This document shows positions 36,430 through 46,930 of a stretch of 64,000 bases of DNA, piece by piece. Each line of letters opens with the position of its first letter. The first letter of the stretch is position 1. The notes beneath the pieces are model-generated. The model worked only from the letters and a program-made list of their open reading frames with translations. It was not told where the DNA came from and searched no databases. The DNA is from Virgibacillus halotolerans (GTDB lineage Bacteria > Bacillota > Bacilli > Bacillales > Amphibacillaceae). The stretch covers positions 372,001 to 436,000 of the forward strand of contig NZ_JAFBEA010000001.1 of NCBI RefSeq assembly GCF_016908515.1. Direction: 5' to 3'. Both the position numbers and the translations under genes were made by a program.

Positions 36430-38766
36430 TTAATTCCATGAGTTAGCTGTATGCTTGTTCGAACTCGGCTGATTCCCCGAGAAATACGCATCTAATCCCG
36501 GAGAGTTATTGCCAGTTACAAATATTCTGTAAGTTGTAGCAGTTACCCATATACCGTAAGATGGCTCATAATCTTCTCCCCATCCTCTAAGCAGATTTCC
36601 CGTTACTGCTCCATTGGATGAATTGGTGGTAATTCTAATACACTGAGATCCTGCTTCACCGGGATTCTTTCGCCCAGAACCTATAATTGTGTTACCGGAT
36701 ATCGTAAAGCCTAGAGAATTGGTATGAATATGTATGCCATATGTAGTTGTTCTCTTTACGGAATTGCCAGAAATGGTTGCTTGTTGACAAGCTTGTATGC
36801 TCATTCCTTTTCCTCCGCAATAATCTATTGAGTTGCCTGAAATTGTAAGCATCTGAACACCATTGGCAGATATTGCGTTTGTACCAATATTAGTCAATGA
36901 GTTACCATCAACTACCAATGAATAGCAGTCCCGAAGAGACAATCCCGATGCTTGATTCTCATGGATAACGTTATTAGAAACAACAGCTCGACTTACACCT
37001 CTTAAGTAGACACCAACAGTATTTCCTTGTTTCTGAGATATGGTATTGCCACTTACAACTACCCCATAAATCCACACATCTTTTTCACTTTGAATACGAA
37101 TAGAGGACGAGTGAGCTCCTCCTCCACGAATAAGATTATTAGTGATTTTAAAGTTATATACATTCTGACTTTTGTTTGTCTGTACACCATCTACATCTAT
37201 CGTATTATTCGGGTTGCTAGAATGTTTAGGAGGAACAACGTTTACAGCTGATCCACAATTGATAATATGATTATTAGATACGATTAAGTGATTCCAACTG
37301 AATGCACGTATAGCTTGCATAGTTAAGTTTTCAAATATATTGTCTACAATAGTTATGTATGAATGCCATCTTCCAATAGTGGCAGCATGAGAGCCAACTC
37401 CTCTAGGCCAAGCTCCAGATCCTCTTGTTCCAGACTCTCCAAAATAGCACCCTTGGACTAAAACGTTATGACACTGCGTGTTGTCATAGCCTCCAAATGC
37501 TCCAAAGTAGCCTGCCCCTTTAGCTAAGTCTAATTGAATTGCTTCGGAGAATGAACGTCCACCTGTATCTATAAATCCAAGAAATTTACAATTCAAAAAC
37601 TGAACTTCTCTACTAGAATTCAATTCGATAGCATGCGATCCAGCCACATCTTTGATAGTGAGATTTTTAAAGACTATATTTTGAGAGTGTCCAAAAGCAA
37701 AACAGTTTGCCATCTGAGGGAATTTCACACCGTTGTAATCCCATACTCCGCCATCTACTGTAATGTTGGAGTTGCCGTCATACTTCGTGAATTCATCATC
37801 TGGCATACCATTTGCCAGCATGTATCCACCAAACTCTTTTAAAATTGTAGTTTGCTCACTAAGATGCAAGTGGGTATTCATTTTCACTCTGAGTGTACTC
37901 GTAATCTTAAACACTCCATGTGGAAATGTAATCTTGATAAACTTGTCTTTCTCAGCAAGGTTCATGGCATCCTGTATAGCCTTGGTATCATCGGCTTTTC
38001 CATCACCTTTAGCTCCAAAATCCAACACGTTAACTTCACGAAGAAATCTTTGATTGATTTTTTCTACTTCATCATCTACTCGTTTGTGTATTTGAGTGTG
38101 ATCAAATCTCAATCTTGCGTCCAAATTGTCGAATAGCTGACTTTCATCCGAGCTAAGAAAAGCATCATCTACCATTTTCTGATCGGCATCTAATCTCTTT
38201 TTTAGTGATGAGTATTTTTTCTTATTTAAGTCCTCATAAGCTTCTTCAATTTTTTCTTGTTCTGAATTAATTCTATCTCTGGCGACAGGAAATACTTTGC
38301 CATTTCTGTCGGTACGAACATCCAGAATTTCATCTGGTTGTGGAGTTTCACGTATTAGTGTATCCACTCGATTCTTTTGTTCGTTAATCAACCTGTCAAC
38401 ATCTTTAAGTTTGTCGTTTAATGTCCAGCCGTCTTTATAGCCTGTCACGTATATTCTTGTGTCAGGGAAGAGGTAGGCGCCTTCACCTAAATAAGTGAAA
38501 GTTAGCGATACTCCTTGTTTTGAATCATGAAAAAAGACTATGCCATTAACATAGTCTACTCTGAATTGATTTTCTTCTATTTCTCCATCAGTTATTTCGT
38601 AATATTCTTTAATTTGAACCCGATTAAATCTATTTGGAATTTCCGTTAACAAAGCATAATTCCTGTTTAAGGATAGTGTCTCAGTAATTTGACGGAACGG
38701 ATCGCCTGTGGTGCCGTTTCTGCGCCTTGCGATTACTGGATCGTTGTATATTTTTGGGATGTTCAC
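36430..38766 (-). CDS. Tailspike with pectate-lyase-type beta-helix
   Basis: Likely receptor-binding or wall-polymer-degrading tail appendage, 778 residues. The N-terminal about 120 residues form a particle-binding domain, followed by a helical stretch to about 245. VLDFGAKGDGKADDTKAIQDAM (about 248; read as two blocks) is the hallmark of Pectate_lyase_3 folds. The remainder is a right-handed beta-helix with many NxISGNxI turns (LTISGNSIDYCGG, ATISGNSVKRTT, FTISGNTIIGSG). Catalytic residues cannot be assigned by eye. It is bounded by terminators on both sides, so it may be an independently transcribed, exchangeable module. Confidence 0.85.
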   Translation of the reverse strand: MNIPKIYNDPVIARRRNGTTGDPFRQITETLSLNRNYALLTEIPNRFNRVQIKEYYEITDGEIEENQFRVDYVNGIVFFHDSKQGVSLTFTYLGEGAYLFPDTRIYVTGYKDGWTLNDKLKDVDRLINEQKNRVDTLIRETPQPDEILDVRTDRNGKVFPVARDRINSEQEKIEEAYEDLNKKKYSSLKKRLDADQKMVDDAFLSSDESQLFDNLDARLRFDHTQIHKRVDDEVEKINQRFLREVNVLDFGAKGDGKADDTKAIQDAMNLAEKDKFIKITFPHGVFKITSTLRVKMNTHLHLSEQTTILKEFGGYMLANGMPDDEFTKYDGNSNITVDGGVWDYNGVKFPQMANCFAFGHSQNIVFKNLTIKDVAGSHAIELNSSREVQFLNCKFLGFIDTGGRSFSEAIQLDLAKGAGYFGAFGGYDNTQCHNVLVQGCYFGESGTRGSGAWPRGVGSHAATIGRWHSYITIVDNIFENLTMQAIRAFSWNHLIVSNNHIINCGSAVNVVPPKHSSNPNNTIDVDGVQTNKSQNVYNFKITNNLIRGGGAHSSSIRIQSEKDVWIYGVVVSGNTISQKQGNTVGVYLRGVSRAVVSNNVIHENQASGLSLRDCYSLVVDGNSLTNIGTNAISANGVQMLTISGNSIDYCGGKGMSIQACQQATISGNSVKRTTTYGIHIHTNSLGFTISGNTIIGSGRKNPGEAGSQCIRITTNSSNGAVTGNLLRGWGEDYEPSYGIWVTATTYRIFVTGNNSPGLDAYFSGNQPSSNKHTANSWN

Positions 38767-38791
38767 TAAATCACCCTTTCTTTATTTATCA

Positions 38792-38824
38792 TTAAAAAAG
38801 AGCAGCCATATAAAATAGCCGCTC
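38792..38824 (-). terminator. Terminator upstream of the tailspike gene
   Basis: Minus-strand hairpin GAGCGGCTA / TGGCTGCTC (9 bp, two wobbles) followed by TTTTTTA. Confidence 0.75.
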
Positions 38825-38827
38825 ATT

Positions 38828-38998
38828 TTATTCCTTCTGTTTGATCAAATCTTCCTGTCCTTCTGCTATTAAAATTGCATTGACTTCTTCTCTCAGCTGT
38901 GTAGGGACTCTATTGTAATCCCACATACCACGAATAACATACGTTGCGAAAAGCAACGCTAACATGCTTCCTTCGTACACATCGTCACCCCATTTCAA
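38828..38998 (-). CDS. Small phage protein after the Tal gene (position of XkdX-type genes)
   Basis: Short frame missed by length filters: about 56 residues from TTG 38998, or 50 from GTG 38980. Its sequence includes MLALLFATYVIRGMWDYNRV and PTQLREEVNAILIAEGQEDL. Other siphophages have XkdX-like small proteins at this place, and the GMWDYNRVPTQLREEV part is loosely reminiscent of them. It overlaps the preceding gene end. Start codon and function are uncertain. Confidence 0.5.
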   Translation of the reverse strand: MKWGDDVYEGSMLALLFATYVIRGMWDYNRVPTQLREEVNAILIAEGQEDLIKQKE

Positions 38999-39281
38999 TA
39001 TTCATTATTTTCTCGGACAGTTCCATAATAGCGATAGCATTCATCTCATCATCCGTCAATTTATCTGGTTTATCATTCGCTTCAGCTTTCAATTGCCTTT
39101 GTTTATCTACGTCTTTAATCAACTTACCATCCACATATTTAAATATCTCTGAGTTCCGTAAAACTTCATGATCTTTCGACACTTCAATAGTCTGCTCATT
39201 TTCGTTTCTTAACGACGTAGATGAAGTTATGCTCACATATCCATCTACGTCCGTCAAAAGGTATATTTTGATCATTTGCAC
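38985..39281 (-). CDS. Small phage tail-region protein (XkdW-like position)
   Basis: 98 residues. It begins with a beta hairpin (IKIYLLTDVDGYVSITSS) and ends in a charged helix (DKPDKLTDDEMNAIAIMELSEKI). Such two-part proteins are common between Tal and the lysis or tailspike genes. No exact family is recognised. It starts 15 bp downstream of the Tal gene on the same transcript. Confidence 0.6.
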   Translation of the reverse strand: MQMIKIYLLTDVDGYVSITSSTSLRNENEQTIEVSKDHEVLRNSEIFKYVDGKLIKDVDKQRQLKAEANDKPDKLTDDEMNAIAIMELSEKIMNIEMG

Positions 39282-39296
39282 AACTCCTCTAGTGAT

Positions 39297-42200
39297 TTAC
39301 CATTCATAAATTGCCCTTAAAGCCATATTCCTGTTTTGCCCCTGACCATTAGTGTCATGACCGACAAGTCTTTCTCCACCGCCTCTAATCGTGAAATATT
39401 TCATAACTTCATTGCCATCCCAATTTCCGCTACGCAAATAAACCCTAGCTCCATTGCTGCTAGTAGCATTCACAGATGTGTTTTTTGAGATATAGGTATA
39501 CTGCCAGTCACTGTCGGTTGCTCCATCGCCTATAACATAGTTACTCCATTCTAAAATCCACCCATTGTTGCAATACTCCAAGGGCTTCTCTGGGTATAAT
39601 ACGTGATCCGACCTCAAATAAACCGCCCCAGACCAAAGGAGTCTGTTTTCGTTTCTTACATTATAATTTCCTTTTGTGATCTCCCAAATACTATCCTCCG
39701 GTTGGTATACAGTGGGCTTGTCACCTTCGACCATTTGAATACCATCACAATGCACCCAATTGCTATCTCCACCCGATATTTTCACATCCAAAGATCCACC
39801 TATTTGAAAGTTGCTTGGAACTGTAAAAGTAGAAGAACGTCTAACAACGGAATAATCATTTGGTACAGTTTCAAATATTTCGTTTATTAACCTAGTTCGA
39901 CCACCAGCTGCGTTTATAACGTCCACCTCAAAGCGTGGCTTGCCGGGCGGCTGGTTCCATTGTCTTTTGAAGAAGCCAGATATCGTAAATTTAGCTCCAC
40001 CACCAACGCCTTCATAAATATATTGTCTAACAAAGTTTGCATCTTTTACCGCTATCGCTCTGTTACCATGTATAGCAAGTGCTTTCGCATCCTCTGGAGC
40101 GAATTGGGTAACAATTTTAGGTTTGCCTGTGATGCTCCACTTATCGTTAATTGTCTTATCGATATCTACCCAGTTATGTTTAATTGAATCAGCGCTAGAG
40201 TATCCCGGTTGCATCATCTCAAACGAATGATCTTGAATCATGTTACGGGCTGGTGTGACGCTATATTCAACATTGGACACATTGTCTTGAAGAGTGAAGT
40301 CTCCATCTTTTGCTCTGAAGTTTGATCCAGTAATGTTGACCCCAGTAATATCTACACCAGTTAAAGTGCCTGTTTTCATCTCTGCTGCATTCAAGTTTCT
40401 AATGTTAACTTTACTTGCATCAATTTCACCAGCTATAAGGGAAGAGGCACTAAGATTGACTACACTTATTTTGCCAGCATCAAATGTTCCAGCAGTAATC
40501 TGAGACGCTGATAAATTAGCAGTCAATACAGAATCTGCTTGTATCTTGCCGATTACAGCTGAGTTGCCAAATATCTCATTTACATTTAACTCTTTAGCTG
40601 TAACACTGCCAGTGACCAATTTGCTACCATTGATAGCAGTGCCAGTTGATCCGTCTGAGTTGATAAATGAAACTAAGCCTGTGACATCCATTTTATTTAC
40701 ATCAATTTTTAATCCTTCAGATGACAAGTTAAGTGAATTTACTATGCCGTCTCTATCCACTTTTAAATTAATATTTTCTGCATTTTGTTGGATAGACGAT
40801 TCAGCGATAAGCATGCGACTGCCTATATCTTCTGGTGCTTGTTGATATGACGTAGCCATATTTCCTTTTTCAAGCTGTGGCTGATACATGTGATAACTCA
40901 TTGCTGTGCCGTCTGGTCTTGCATTATCTGGTCTTATATACAAGCGTGTTTCGTATAACACTCTGTCATCAGTCTTAAAAGTCCATTCTAATCTTTTAAA
41001 TTTGTCATGGTATTCAGTGCTAAATCTATTAGCGATATAGTTTGATCTATTACTTCCGTCATCATCATATGCCCACACAAGCATTTGCAGATTAGCAATC
41101 CCTCCACCGTGGTAATACCACATGGAAAAAGTGTATTCTGCGTTTGGTTCTAAGCGCATATAGTATTTTCCATTTTCGTCAATCGGGTTAATCGCATATT
41201 CAGTTCTTTCTCCGACTGACCCTACATACGAGATCACACTACGCCCCTCTATAAAGGTTCCTTGTACCGATCCCCAGTTTGCCTGTCTAATAACAGGTGA
41301 AGAACTAGGGAAATTATGAAAATAACTGTTTTTTATATTTTCCAAACTTGCAGTTTCGTAATCTGTCCAGCGCCACAGGTTTCTTCCACCAACAGAAATA
41401 TTGCTAACACTTGTCTCAATTCGGTCTGCTTTGACGGATAGGCTGGCAACTTGCTCACTTATGCCATCTATTCCACTACTAATATCACTAACGCTGCCTT
41501 CGATTCCATCCGCTCTTATACTTAAATCAGCTATTTGACTCTTAGTGCCATCTACATCAGATTTAATATTAGACACGCTACCTTGAATACCCTCAATAGT
41601 CACATCTAACTGACTCATTTTATTGCTGTATACAGTAGTGTCTAGCTTATCTCCTAGTTGAGTATTCATTTCGGTTTTAGTGTATACTTCAGATTTCTCT
41701 GCTTTGAGAGATACACCTTCGGCTAGTATAGATAAGTCAGCTTGAGTGGTGGAAATTCTGTCTGAGATCGTTTCAAGCTGTGCGTCTGTATCCTCTGGTG
41801 CTGCTTCCCAATCTGTGGCTTTATTTCCTTTTTCTAATTGAGTGTTAGAAAATGTACACTCGCGCATTTCTTGTGAATACTTACCGTGATGAACCCTTAC
41901 TTTAGTTGCATCACCTGTGTTGAATGTTTCATTTATGTTGTTGTCTATGAGTTTTACAAGTACGCTTCCATCCTCATGATAAACGGCTGTTCTACCATAC
42001 TCCACGCTTGCCGTTATGGTGTAATCTGTATTTGGCTCAACGTCTACCCAAAATTCCAGCCTCGTACTCGGACTTCCGTTTTCAATTATCTTAAACTTAT
42101 AAGGAGTAATTATCTCAATGCTCGATGCCTGAGTTTTCTCCCACTTGTCATAACTTCTTAATAAATTCCTGCCACCAATAACCAAAGCTTCGAACTCTTT

Positions 42201-45200
42201 TTTAGTAACTGATAAATCAACCCTCTCAGAAGTCGCTTGTATCAAGGTTTTATTAGCCTCAATTTCAGATAAAATTCCACTTTTATCAGTTTGATAAGTA
42301 GTGGAGTCTAATTTGGCTTCAATAAGTCCAGCTTGAATTCCAATCTGAGTCGAGTTTTCGGAAATTCTGCCATCGTGTTCGGATTCGATCCTTTCAATCT
42401 CTGCTGAAATCCCATCAGCTCTTACACTAATAGCAGTTACATCTTCTTCAATTCCATCAATAGTGTCGTTAAGACTACTAAAGTTTCCTTCCAATCCATC
42501 AGCTCGCAATGATAGGGAGGTCACATCTTTTTTTATTCCTGTCACTTCACCAGTAACAGCATCAACTGTAGCTTCAGTGTCAGATACTTTGCCTAAGATT
42601 CCATCAATGGTTGCATCGAATTCAACGAACTTGTTTTCGTATACTTTAAATTCTTCGTCCATTTCTTTTTTTGTGTATATCTCAGACTTATCAGCCTTAA
42701 ATTCTAATCCTTCTGCATGTATCTCTAGGGTTGATTCAGCATCTGAAATACGACCGGTTAAATTATCTACTGTAGACTGTTCTGCTTTAGCTTCCAATCC
42801 TTTTGCAGTCAGTGCGATTTCAGCAACGTTACTTTCTACAGATTCAATAATTCCTGCCTTGTCTTCTTGGTATATAAAGTCATCAACTTTTCCATTTATT
42901 AGACCTTCTTGAATTTCTAGCTTGGAAGAGTTCTCGCTTACACGACCATCTATCCGTTCTACAACTTCGACGGCAGCTGATATCTTACCTAATGCATCAT
43001 CAACGTCTACAATTGTCTCGGTAATCTTTCCATCTAAGTCACCAATACGTTCTTGCAATTCTTCAGCTCGGTTATTTAAATCTGCAGCTACATCTTCTAA
43101 CTCTTTTATTCCTTCTTCAATTTCTGCCTTCTCTTTACGATAAGATTGCTCAGACTTCTCAATATGTTCTGCGGCACCCTCGAACCCATCTTTCAATCCT
43201 TCAGACATGTCAAATAAGTCTTTGATTTTTTGATCGATATTCCCAGTCTGCTTGTTCAATTCTTTAAGAATCCGCTCACGTTCAGCCTGAATCTCTTCTT
43301 CTGTATATTCTTTTCCCTCCAGAACAGCATCTTCACGCATTTGTTCGATTAGGTTGTCTATTTCTTCTTTTGTTTGAGCAAGTGGAACCCACTCATCCTT
43401 AGCCTCATCATACCGCATTAACCTAGAGGGATATTGCGATGTATCTTTCCAAAGTCCACTCCTTGGTATTTTAGTAGGAGGTGTGTCTTGTTCTGGAATA
43501 TACGTTTTGGTTATAGTGTCTTCAACATTTGGAATGACTTCATTCTCAATACGATCCATTTCAGAATCAACATGTTCCATTCTGTCGTTAAGATCGTCCA
43601 GCATTTCATTGAGTTCTCTTTGAAGCTTTTCTTCTAACTCGCCAATGATCTTGTCAGTTTCTTTTTTATTATCACTGGCTTCAGTATCGATTGACCATTT
43701 TTTTCCGTCCCAAATCCTAGTTTTGCCATCTTCTAAACTTATCCAAACATCAGTAACATTAGGGTTTTCTGGCTCGTCTCCGACAGAATGGAATGATCCA
43801 TTTACTTTACCCTTCAAGTTGACATCTGTTCTGGGCTGATAGGGGGTGGAAGTAGGATTGTCATACTCCTCAATGCTAACCGGAGATATCTGAACTTCTC
43901 CGTCGTCAACTCCTAAAGTCTCCTCGTCTAATTCTTCTTCCCAATCTTCTTCTGGGTCATCATCAGATTCAACAACAGATAAAGCCATAGAATTAAATGT
44001 TGACATCAATCTTGGTTCTGACGATGCAGTAGCAGGGGAGGGATGAACAGGCATAGAAATGTTTAATCCACCGACTCCATTAAATCTAACAATATCGGAC
44101 AATAAAATACCGTCTCTGTTGACATCTTCATCAACACGACGGTAAGCTTGAATTCCTATTGTATAATATAAATTTGCTGGGACAGAAGGGTAGGTAAATG
44201 CTCTCGTACCATACGATACACCTTTCTGATCCTCTTCGCCCATTTTAGAACCAAATTGATATGATTCATTATTTATGGAGTGATGAAGATAAATGTTAAA
44301 TCCATCTATATTGTCTGCGTTTTTATTTGTCTTAGCATGATCTGGATAGTCCCACTTTAAGTTCAAGTTTACAGAACCATCGTCATTATCCTTGTGACTT
44401 AACAGTAGGGGGGTAGGTTTTGTTGGCTTTTCTGACAGTCTGTCATTACGTAAATTAAAGTTATATGCTGCCTTATTCCAATTAATTTTACGCTTATTAT
44501 GGTCGGTGTTAACTTTGTCAATGGTGTAAAATGCATTCTTTATTTTCGACTCATCCGATTCCGACTTTTTAGCATTAGAGACGGTAACACCGATAGATGG
44601 AGTCTCATAGTCAAAAATTATCTGCGAAAGATTGGCTTTAATATCAGTGCCAATCCTTTTATGGTCGATATGTATCGTGTCTCCAATTCCAAATCTGCCC
44701 CAATTATGTCCCTCACTGACCATTTCAAAAAAGTTAACCAAACCCATACTTACATCAATTGGAGGGCTATTTACTTCTTTAATTTGTTCTAATCCAGCCT
44801 CATATAGATCGCTTTCGTCAAATTGGTTGTCGTCAGTCCATTCGTCTACTTGGATAAAGTTAAACAATTCGTTTCGTTGATCTTTATCAAAGTGATTTTC
44901 AATTTTCAGATCTTCACGTAGTTGTTTGACGCTTTCATCAATTATATTTATTTTCTTCTCAATTGCATTAACCTTTGACTGCTGGATCGATATTTGCTTA
45001 TTCTTATTGCTACGATTGATATTTAATGCACTGGTAGTTTCGCCGATATCTTTGGCCAGTGTAATTGAATCTAGGATTATTTCCAGCTCTACTTTTAATT
45101 CAACTAATCTGTTATCCTCAGTCGTCATGTCCGATTGCAATTCGCTTTTTTCTTTTAGGTAATCACCAAATTCATCTTTTCTACCTGATACGTACCTATT

Positions 45201-46049
45201 ATACGAAATCAATGCCTTGGCCAAGTTGTCACTCATGTATTCACTATGAGAAATAACCTTGCCATTTTCATCCATTTCGAACGGGTATAGAAAATACGAA
45301 AAGTCATCTATGTAAGGTTGACCAGTAGGGTTGACAGAGTTTATTCTCATTCCATCGCTACCATATACATAAAGTCTTGTTACGATCTCATCAGCATCAA
45401 TATTCTCATCAATGTTTTCAATATATTTGCCATATCCAACTTTAAATCCCTTATTAACCTGTAATTCCTCTTCCTTATAAAAACTTACTGTTTTATCGAC
45501 TGTGTCAAAAACGGCTTTCCCTTTAAATGTATCAGCAATTTCATAAATAAAATCTAACTTAGTTTGACTCGATACTTCAAATTTCCGATGCTTCAAATTG
45601 AATTCTGGATTAATATACCCTACAGTCCAGTCAGTTCCGTTAAGAACATCTTGCATAACCATCAAACAGTTCATACTCGTTTCTTCATATTCAATCATTT
45701 TGTCATACCACAGTTGGTAACCTAATGAGAAGCAACCTATATTTAAATCGTCGGAGTCATCCGACACTTTCCCTATACTATTTATAAGAAACCATTCAAT
45801 CTTTCCATCATTGACAGATTTAATAAGGAATTTTTCTTTAAATTTATCAGCGTGAGGATTTCTAACATTTTTATTACCTATGTCAACATAGAAGGGAAGG
45901 GTGAAAGACAATTCATTTATCTCACCATAGTTAACCGTCAACTCTTCATCTTTAATATGTTTTAATTTAGCGATCACAGTTTTATCTGGCTTTGCCAAAA
46001 ACAGAGATGGCTTATTTGGCTCTAAACTATTTCTATTATACAAAAGCAT
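39297..46049 (-). CDS. Giant tail-associated protein (Tal, prophage endopeptidase tail family)
   Basis: 2250 residues. The N-terminal about 400 fit the Tal/gp27-like hub domain that follows Dit at the tail tip (KLDFIYEIADTFKGKAVFDTVD). At about 540-680 there is an FN3-like domain (TPLLLSHKDNDDGSVNLNLKWDYPD, read as two blocks). A roughly 600-residue coiled-coil stretch follows, rich in repeated units such as ISVRADGIS, LSLRADGLEG and LSIRADGIEG. Two similar GGRNL-type carbohydrate-binding-like modules occur near 1330 and 1560. A repetitive beta segment (ITAGTFDAGKISVVNLSASS) and a receptor-type C-terminus end the protein. The RBS is GAAGGAGGTAAATG-like, 21 bp after Dit. Confidence 0.8.
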   Translation of the reverse strand: MLLYNRNSLEPNKPSLFLAKPDKTVIAKLKHIKDEELTVNYGEINELSFTLPFYVDIGNKNVRNPHADKFKEKFLIKSVNDGKIEWFLINSIGKVSDDSDDLNIGCFSLGYQLWYDKMIEYEETSMNCLMVMQDVLNGTDWTVGYINPEFNLKHRKFEVSSQTKLDFIYEIADTFKGKAVFDTVDKTVSFYKEEELQVNKGFKVGYGKYIENIDENIDADEIVTRLYVYGSDGMRINSVNPTGQPYIDDFSYFLYPFEMDENGKVISHSEYMSDNLAKALISYNRYVSGRKDEFGDYLKEKSELQSDMTTEDNRLVELKVELEIILDSITLAKDIGETTSALNINRSNKNKQISIQQSKVNAIEKKINIIDESVKQLREDLKIENHFDKDQRNELFNFIQVDEWTDDNQFDESDLYEAGLEQIKEVNSPPIDVSMGLVNFFEMVSEGHNWGRFGIGDTIHIDHKRIGTDIKANLSQIIFDYETPSIGVTVSNAKKSESDESKIKNAFYTIDKVNTDHNKRKINWNKAAYNFNLRNDRLSEKPTKPTPLLLSHKDNDDGSVNLNLKWDYPDHAKTNKNADNIDGFNIYLHHSINNESYQFGSKMGEEDQKGVSYGTRAFTYPSVPANLYYTIGIQAYRRVDEDVNRDGILLSDIVRFNGVGGLNISMPVHPSPATASSEPRLMSTFNSMALSVVESDDDPEEDWEEELDEETLGVDDGEVQISPVSIEEYDNPTSTPYQPRTDVNLKGKVNGSFHSVGDEPENPNVTDVWISLEDGKTRIWDGKKWSIDTEASDNKKETDKIIGELEEKLQRELNEMLDDLNDRMEHVDSEMDRIENEVIPNVEDTITKTYIPEQDTPPTKIPRSGLWKDTSQYPSRLMRYDEAKDEWVPLAQTKEEIDNLIEQMREDAVLEGKEYTEEEIQAERERILKELNKQTGNIDQKIKDLFDMSEGLKDGFEGAAEHIEKSEQSYRKEKAEIEEGIKELEDVAADLNNRAEELQERIGDLDGKITETIVDVDDALGKISAAVEVVERIDGRVSENSSKLEIQEGLINGKVDDFIYQEDKAGIIESVESNVAEIALTAKGLEAKAEQSTVDNLTGRISDAESTLEIHAEGLEFKADKSEIYTKKEMDEEFKVYENKFVEFDATIDGILGKVSDTEATVDAVTGEVTGIKKDVTSLSLRADGLEGNFSSLNDTIDGIEEDVTAISVRADGISAEIERIESEHDGRISENSTQIGIQAGLIEAKLDSTTYQTDKSGILSEIEANKTLIQATSERVDLSVTKKEFEALVIGGRNLLRSYDKWEKTQASSIEIITPYKFKIIENGSPSTRLEFWVDVEPNTDYTITASVEYGRTAVYHEDGSVLVKLIDNNINETFNTGDATKVRVHHGKYSQEMRECTFSNTQLEKGNKATDWEAAPEDTDAQLETISDRISTTQADLSILAEGVSLKAEKSEVYTKTEMNTQLGDKLDTTVYSNKMSQLDVTIEGIQGSVSNIKSDVDGTKSQIADLSIRADGIEGSVSDISSGIDGISEQVASLSVKADRIETSVSNISVGGRNLWRWTDYETASLENIKNSYFHNFPSSSPVIRQANWGSVQGTFIEGRSVISYVGSVGERTEYAINPIDENGKYYMRLEPNAEYTFSMWYYHGGGIANLQMLVWAYDDDGSNRSNYIANRFSTEYHDKFKRLEWTFKTDDRVLYETRLYIRPDNARPDGTAMSYHMYQPQLEKGNMATSYQQAPEDIGSRMLIAESSIQQNAENINLKVDRDGIVNSLNLSSEGLKIDVNKMDVTGLVSFINSDGSTGTAINGSKLVTGSVTAKELNVNEIFGNSAVIGKIQADSVLTANLSASQITAGTFDAGKISVVNLSASSLIAGEIDASKVNIRNLNAAEMKTGTLTGVDITGVNITGSNFRAKDGDFTLQDNVSNVEYSVTPARNMIQDHSFEMMQPGYSSADSIKHNWVDIDKTINDKWSITGKPKIVTQFAPEDAKALAIHGNRAIAVKDANFVRQYIYEGVGGGAKFTISGFFKRQWNQPPGKPRFEVDVINAAGGRTRLINEIFETVPNDYSVVRRSSTFTVPSNFQIGGSLDVKISGGDSNWVHCDGIQMVEGDKPTVYQPEDSIWEITKGNYNVRNENRLLWSGAVYLRSDHVLYPEKPLEYCNNGWILEWSNYVIGDGATDSDWQYTYISKNTSVNATSSNGARVYLRSGNWDGNEVMKYFTIRGGGERLVGHDTNGQGQNRNMALRAIYEW

Positions 46050-46070
46050 TTACCTCCTTCCTTGATGTGT

Positions 46071-46880
46071 CTAAGAGAATATGTATTTATATCTAAATTG
46101 AAACTTAGCGTTGTTTGTGATTGTCAATATATTTCTTCCGTAGATCAGTTCTAGATAATTGTCATTAAAATCATCATATCTATACGTTCTTTCTTTATCC
46201 GTTTCGATAATTTCATTCTCGCAATCTATATCAAGCTTTTCTCCTATTTCTATATTTTCTAATTTGAACTCTTGATTTCCATTTGTACGATTAAATATGG
46301 TTATATCACCGTCGCCAATCTTTTCAATCCAAATATCAGGATAAATGGAGAAGTGGCCATAGTTGTCTAATTCTATATCTGTAGTTCCCGTTGTGTCATC
46401 ATTCCACGGCTGATAAATAGGCGTAGCAATGTCACGACTGTAACCTTTGCCGGAATTGCACCGCATAGAAAGTTTCAAGTAGCCTTGCTTGAGGCCATAA
46501 TGCATCAACTCTATCCCATTGACGGGAATGACATAATACACTCTTTCCGTGCCATTGCTATAGTCATCCTCATCCTCACTGAAATACAAGGGTTGATAAT
46601 AATCCACATTCAGCCATCTGATCACTTCATCAATCAACCTGTCATCCCAGGTTCTCATGAACGCAAATTCCAACTCTATCGTTCTAGGTTCTTCTGATAC
46701 ATCTATGAAGTAAGGCTTTTTTCTTCCACGTATATAAACTTCGTTGATTGTTTTACTCGCCACAACTTCCTCCGACTGCAATCCACCTGAAATTGTAATG
46801 TTCTCTATGCCAAAATCTGTTGATTTTATACCTGCAAAATTAAAATATCTGCTTTCTCTAATCAAATTTGAATACACCAC
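46071..46880 (-). CDS. Distal tail protein Dit (YomH-like)
   Basis: Forms the hexameric ring between tube and tip. About 265 residues, with the Dit/SPP1 gp19.1-type N-terminus (FNFAGIKSTDFGIENITISGG, read in two parts) and the conserved RKKPYFIDVSEEPRTIELEFAF strand region. The C-terminal half is a galectin-like beta sandwich. It is placed between tape measure and Tal, as is usual. The start is uncertain: GTG 46880 or 46877, or a TTG about 15 bp further on, after GAGGTGG. Confidence 0.8.
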   Translation of the reverse strand: MVYSNLIRESRYFNFAGIKSTDFGIENITISGGLQSEEVVASKTINEVYIRGRKKPYFIDVSEEPRTIELEFAFMRTWDDRLIDEVIRWLNVDYYQPLYFSEDEDDYSNGTERVYYVIPVNGIELMHYGLKQGYLKLSMRCNSGKGYSRDIATPIYQPWNDDTTGTTDIELDNYGHFSIYPDIWIEKIGDGDITIFNRTNGNQEFKLENIEIGEKLDIDCENEIIETDKERTYRYDDFNDNYLELIYGRNILTITNNAKFQFRYKYIFS

Positions 46881-46885
46881 CTCAT

Positions 46886-46920
46886 TAAAAATAGAGTCAA
46901 CCCAAATGGACTGACTCTAT
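46886..46920 (-). terminator. Terminator between tape measure and Dit genes
   Basis: ATAGAGTCA / TGACTCTAT stem of 9 bp with a 12-nt loop and TTTTTA on the minus strand. Confidence 0.8.
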
Positions 46921-46930
46921 AGCTTGCTTA

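Noticed and set aside
43434-45256. Long rightward ORFs opposite the Tal gene and elsewhere in the prophage
   Set aside because: They lie wholly antisense to well-supported genes, have no ribosome binding sites and give low-complexity translations (Ser/Ile/Phe-rich) typical of shadows of coiled-coil genes.
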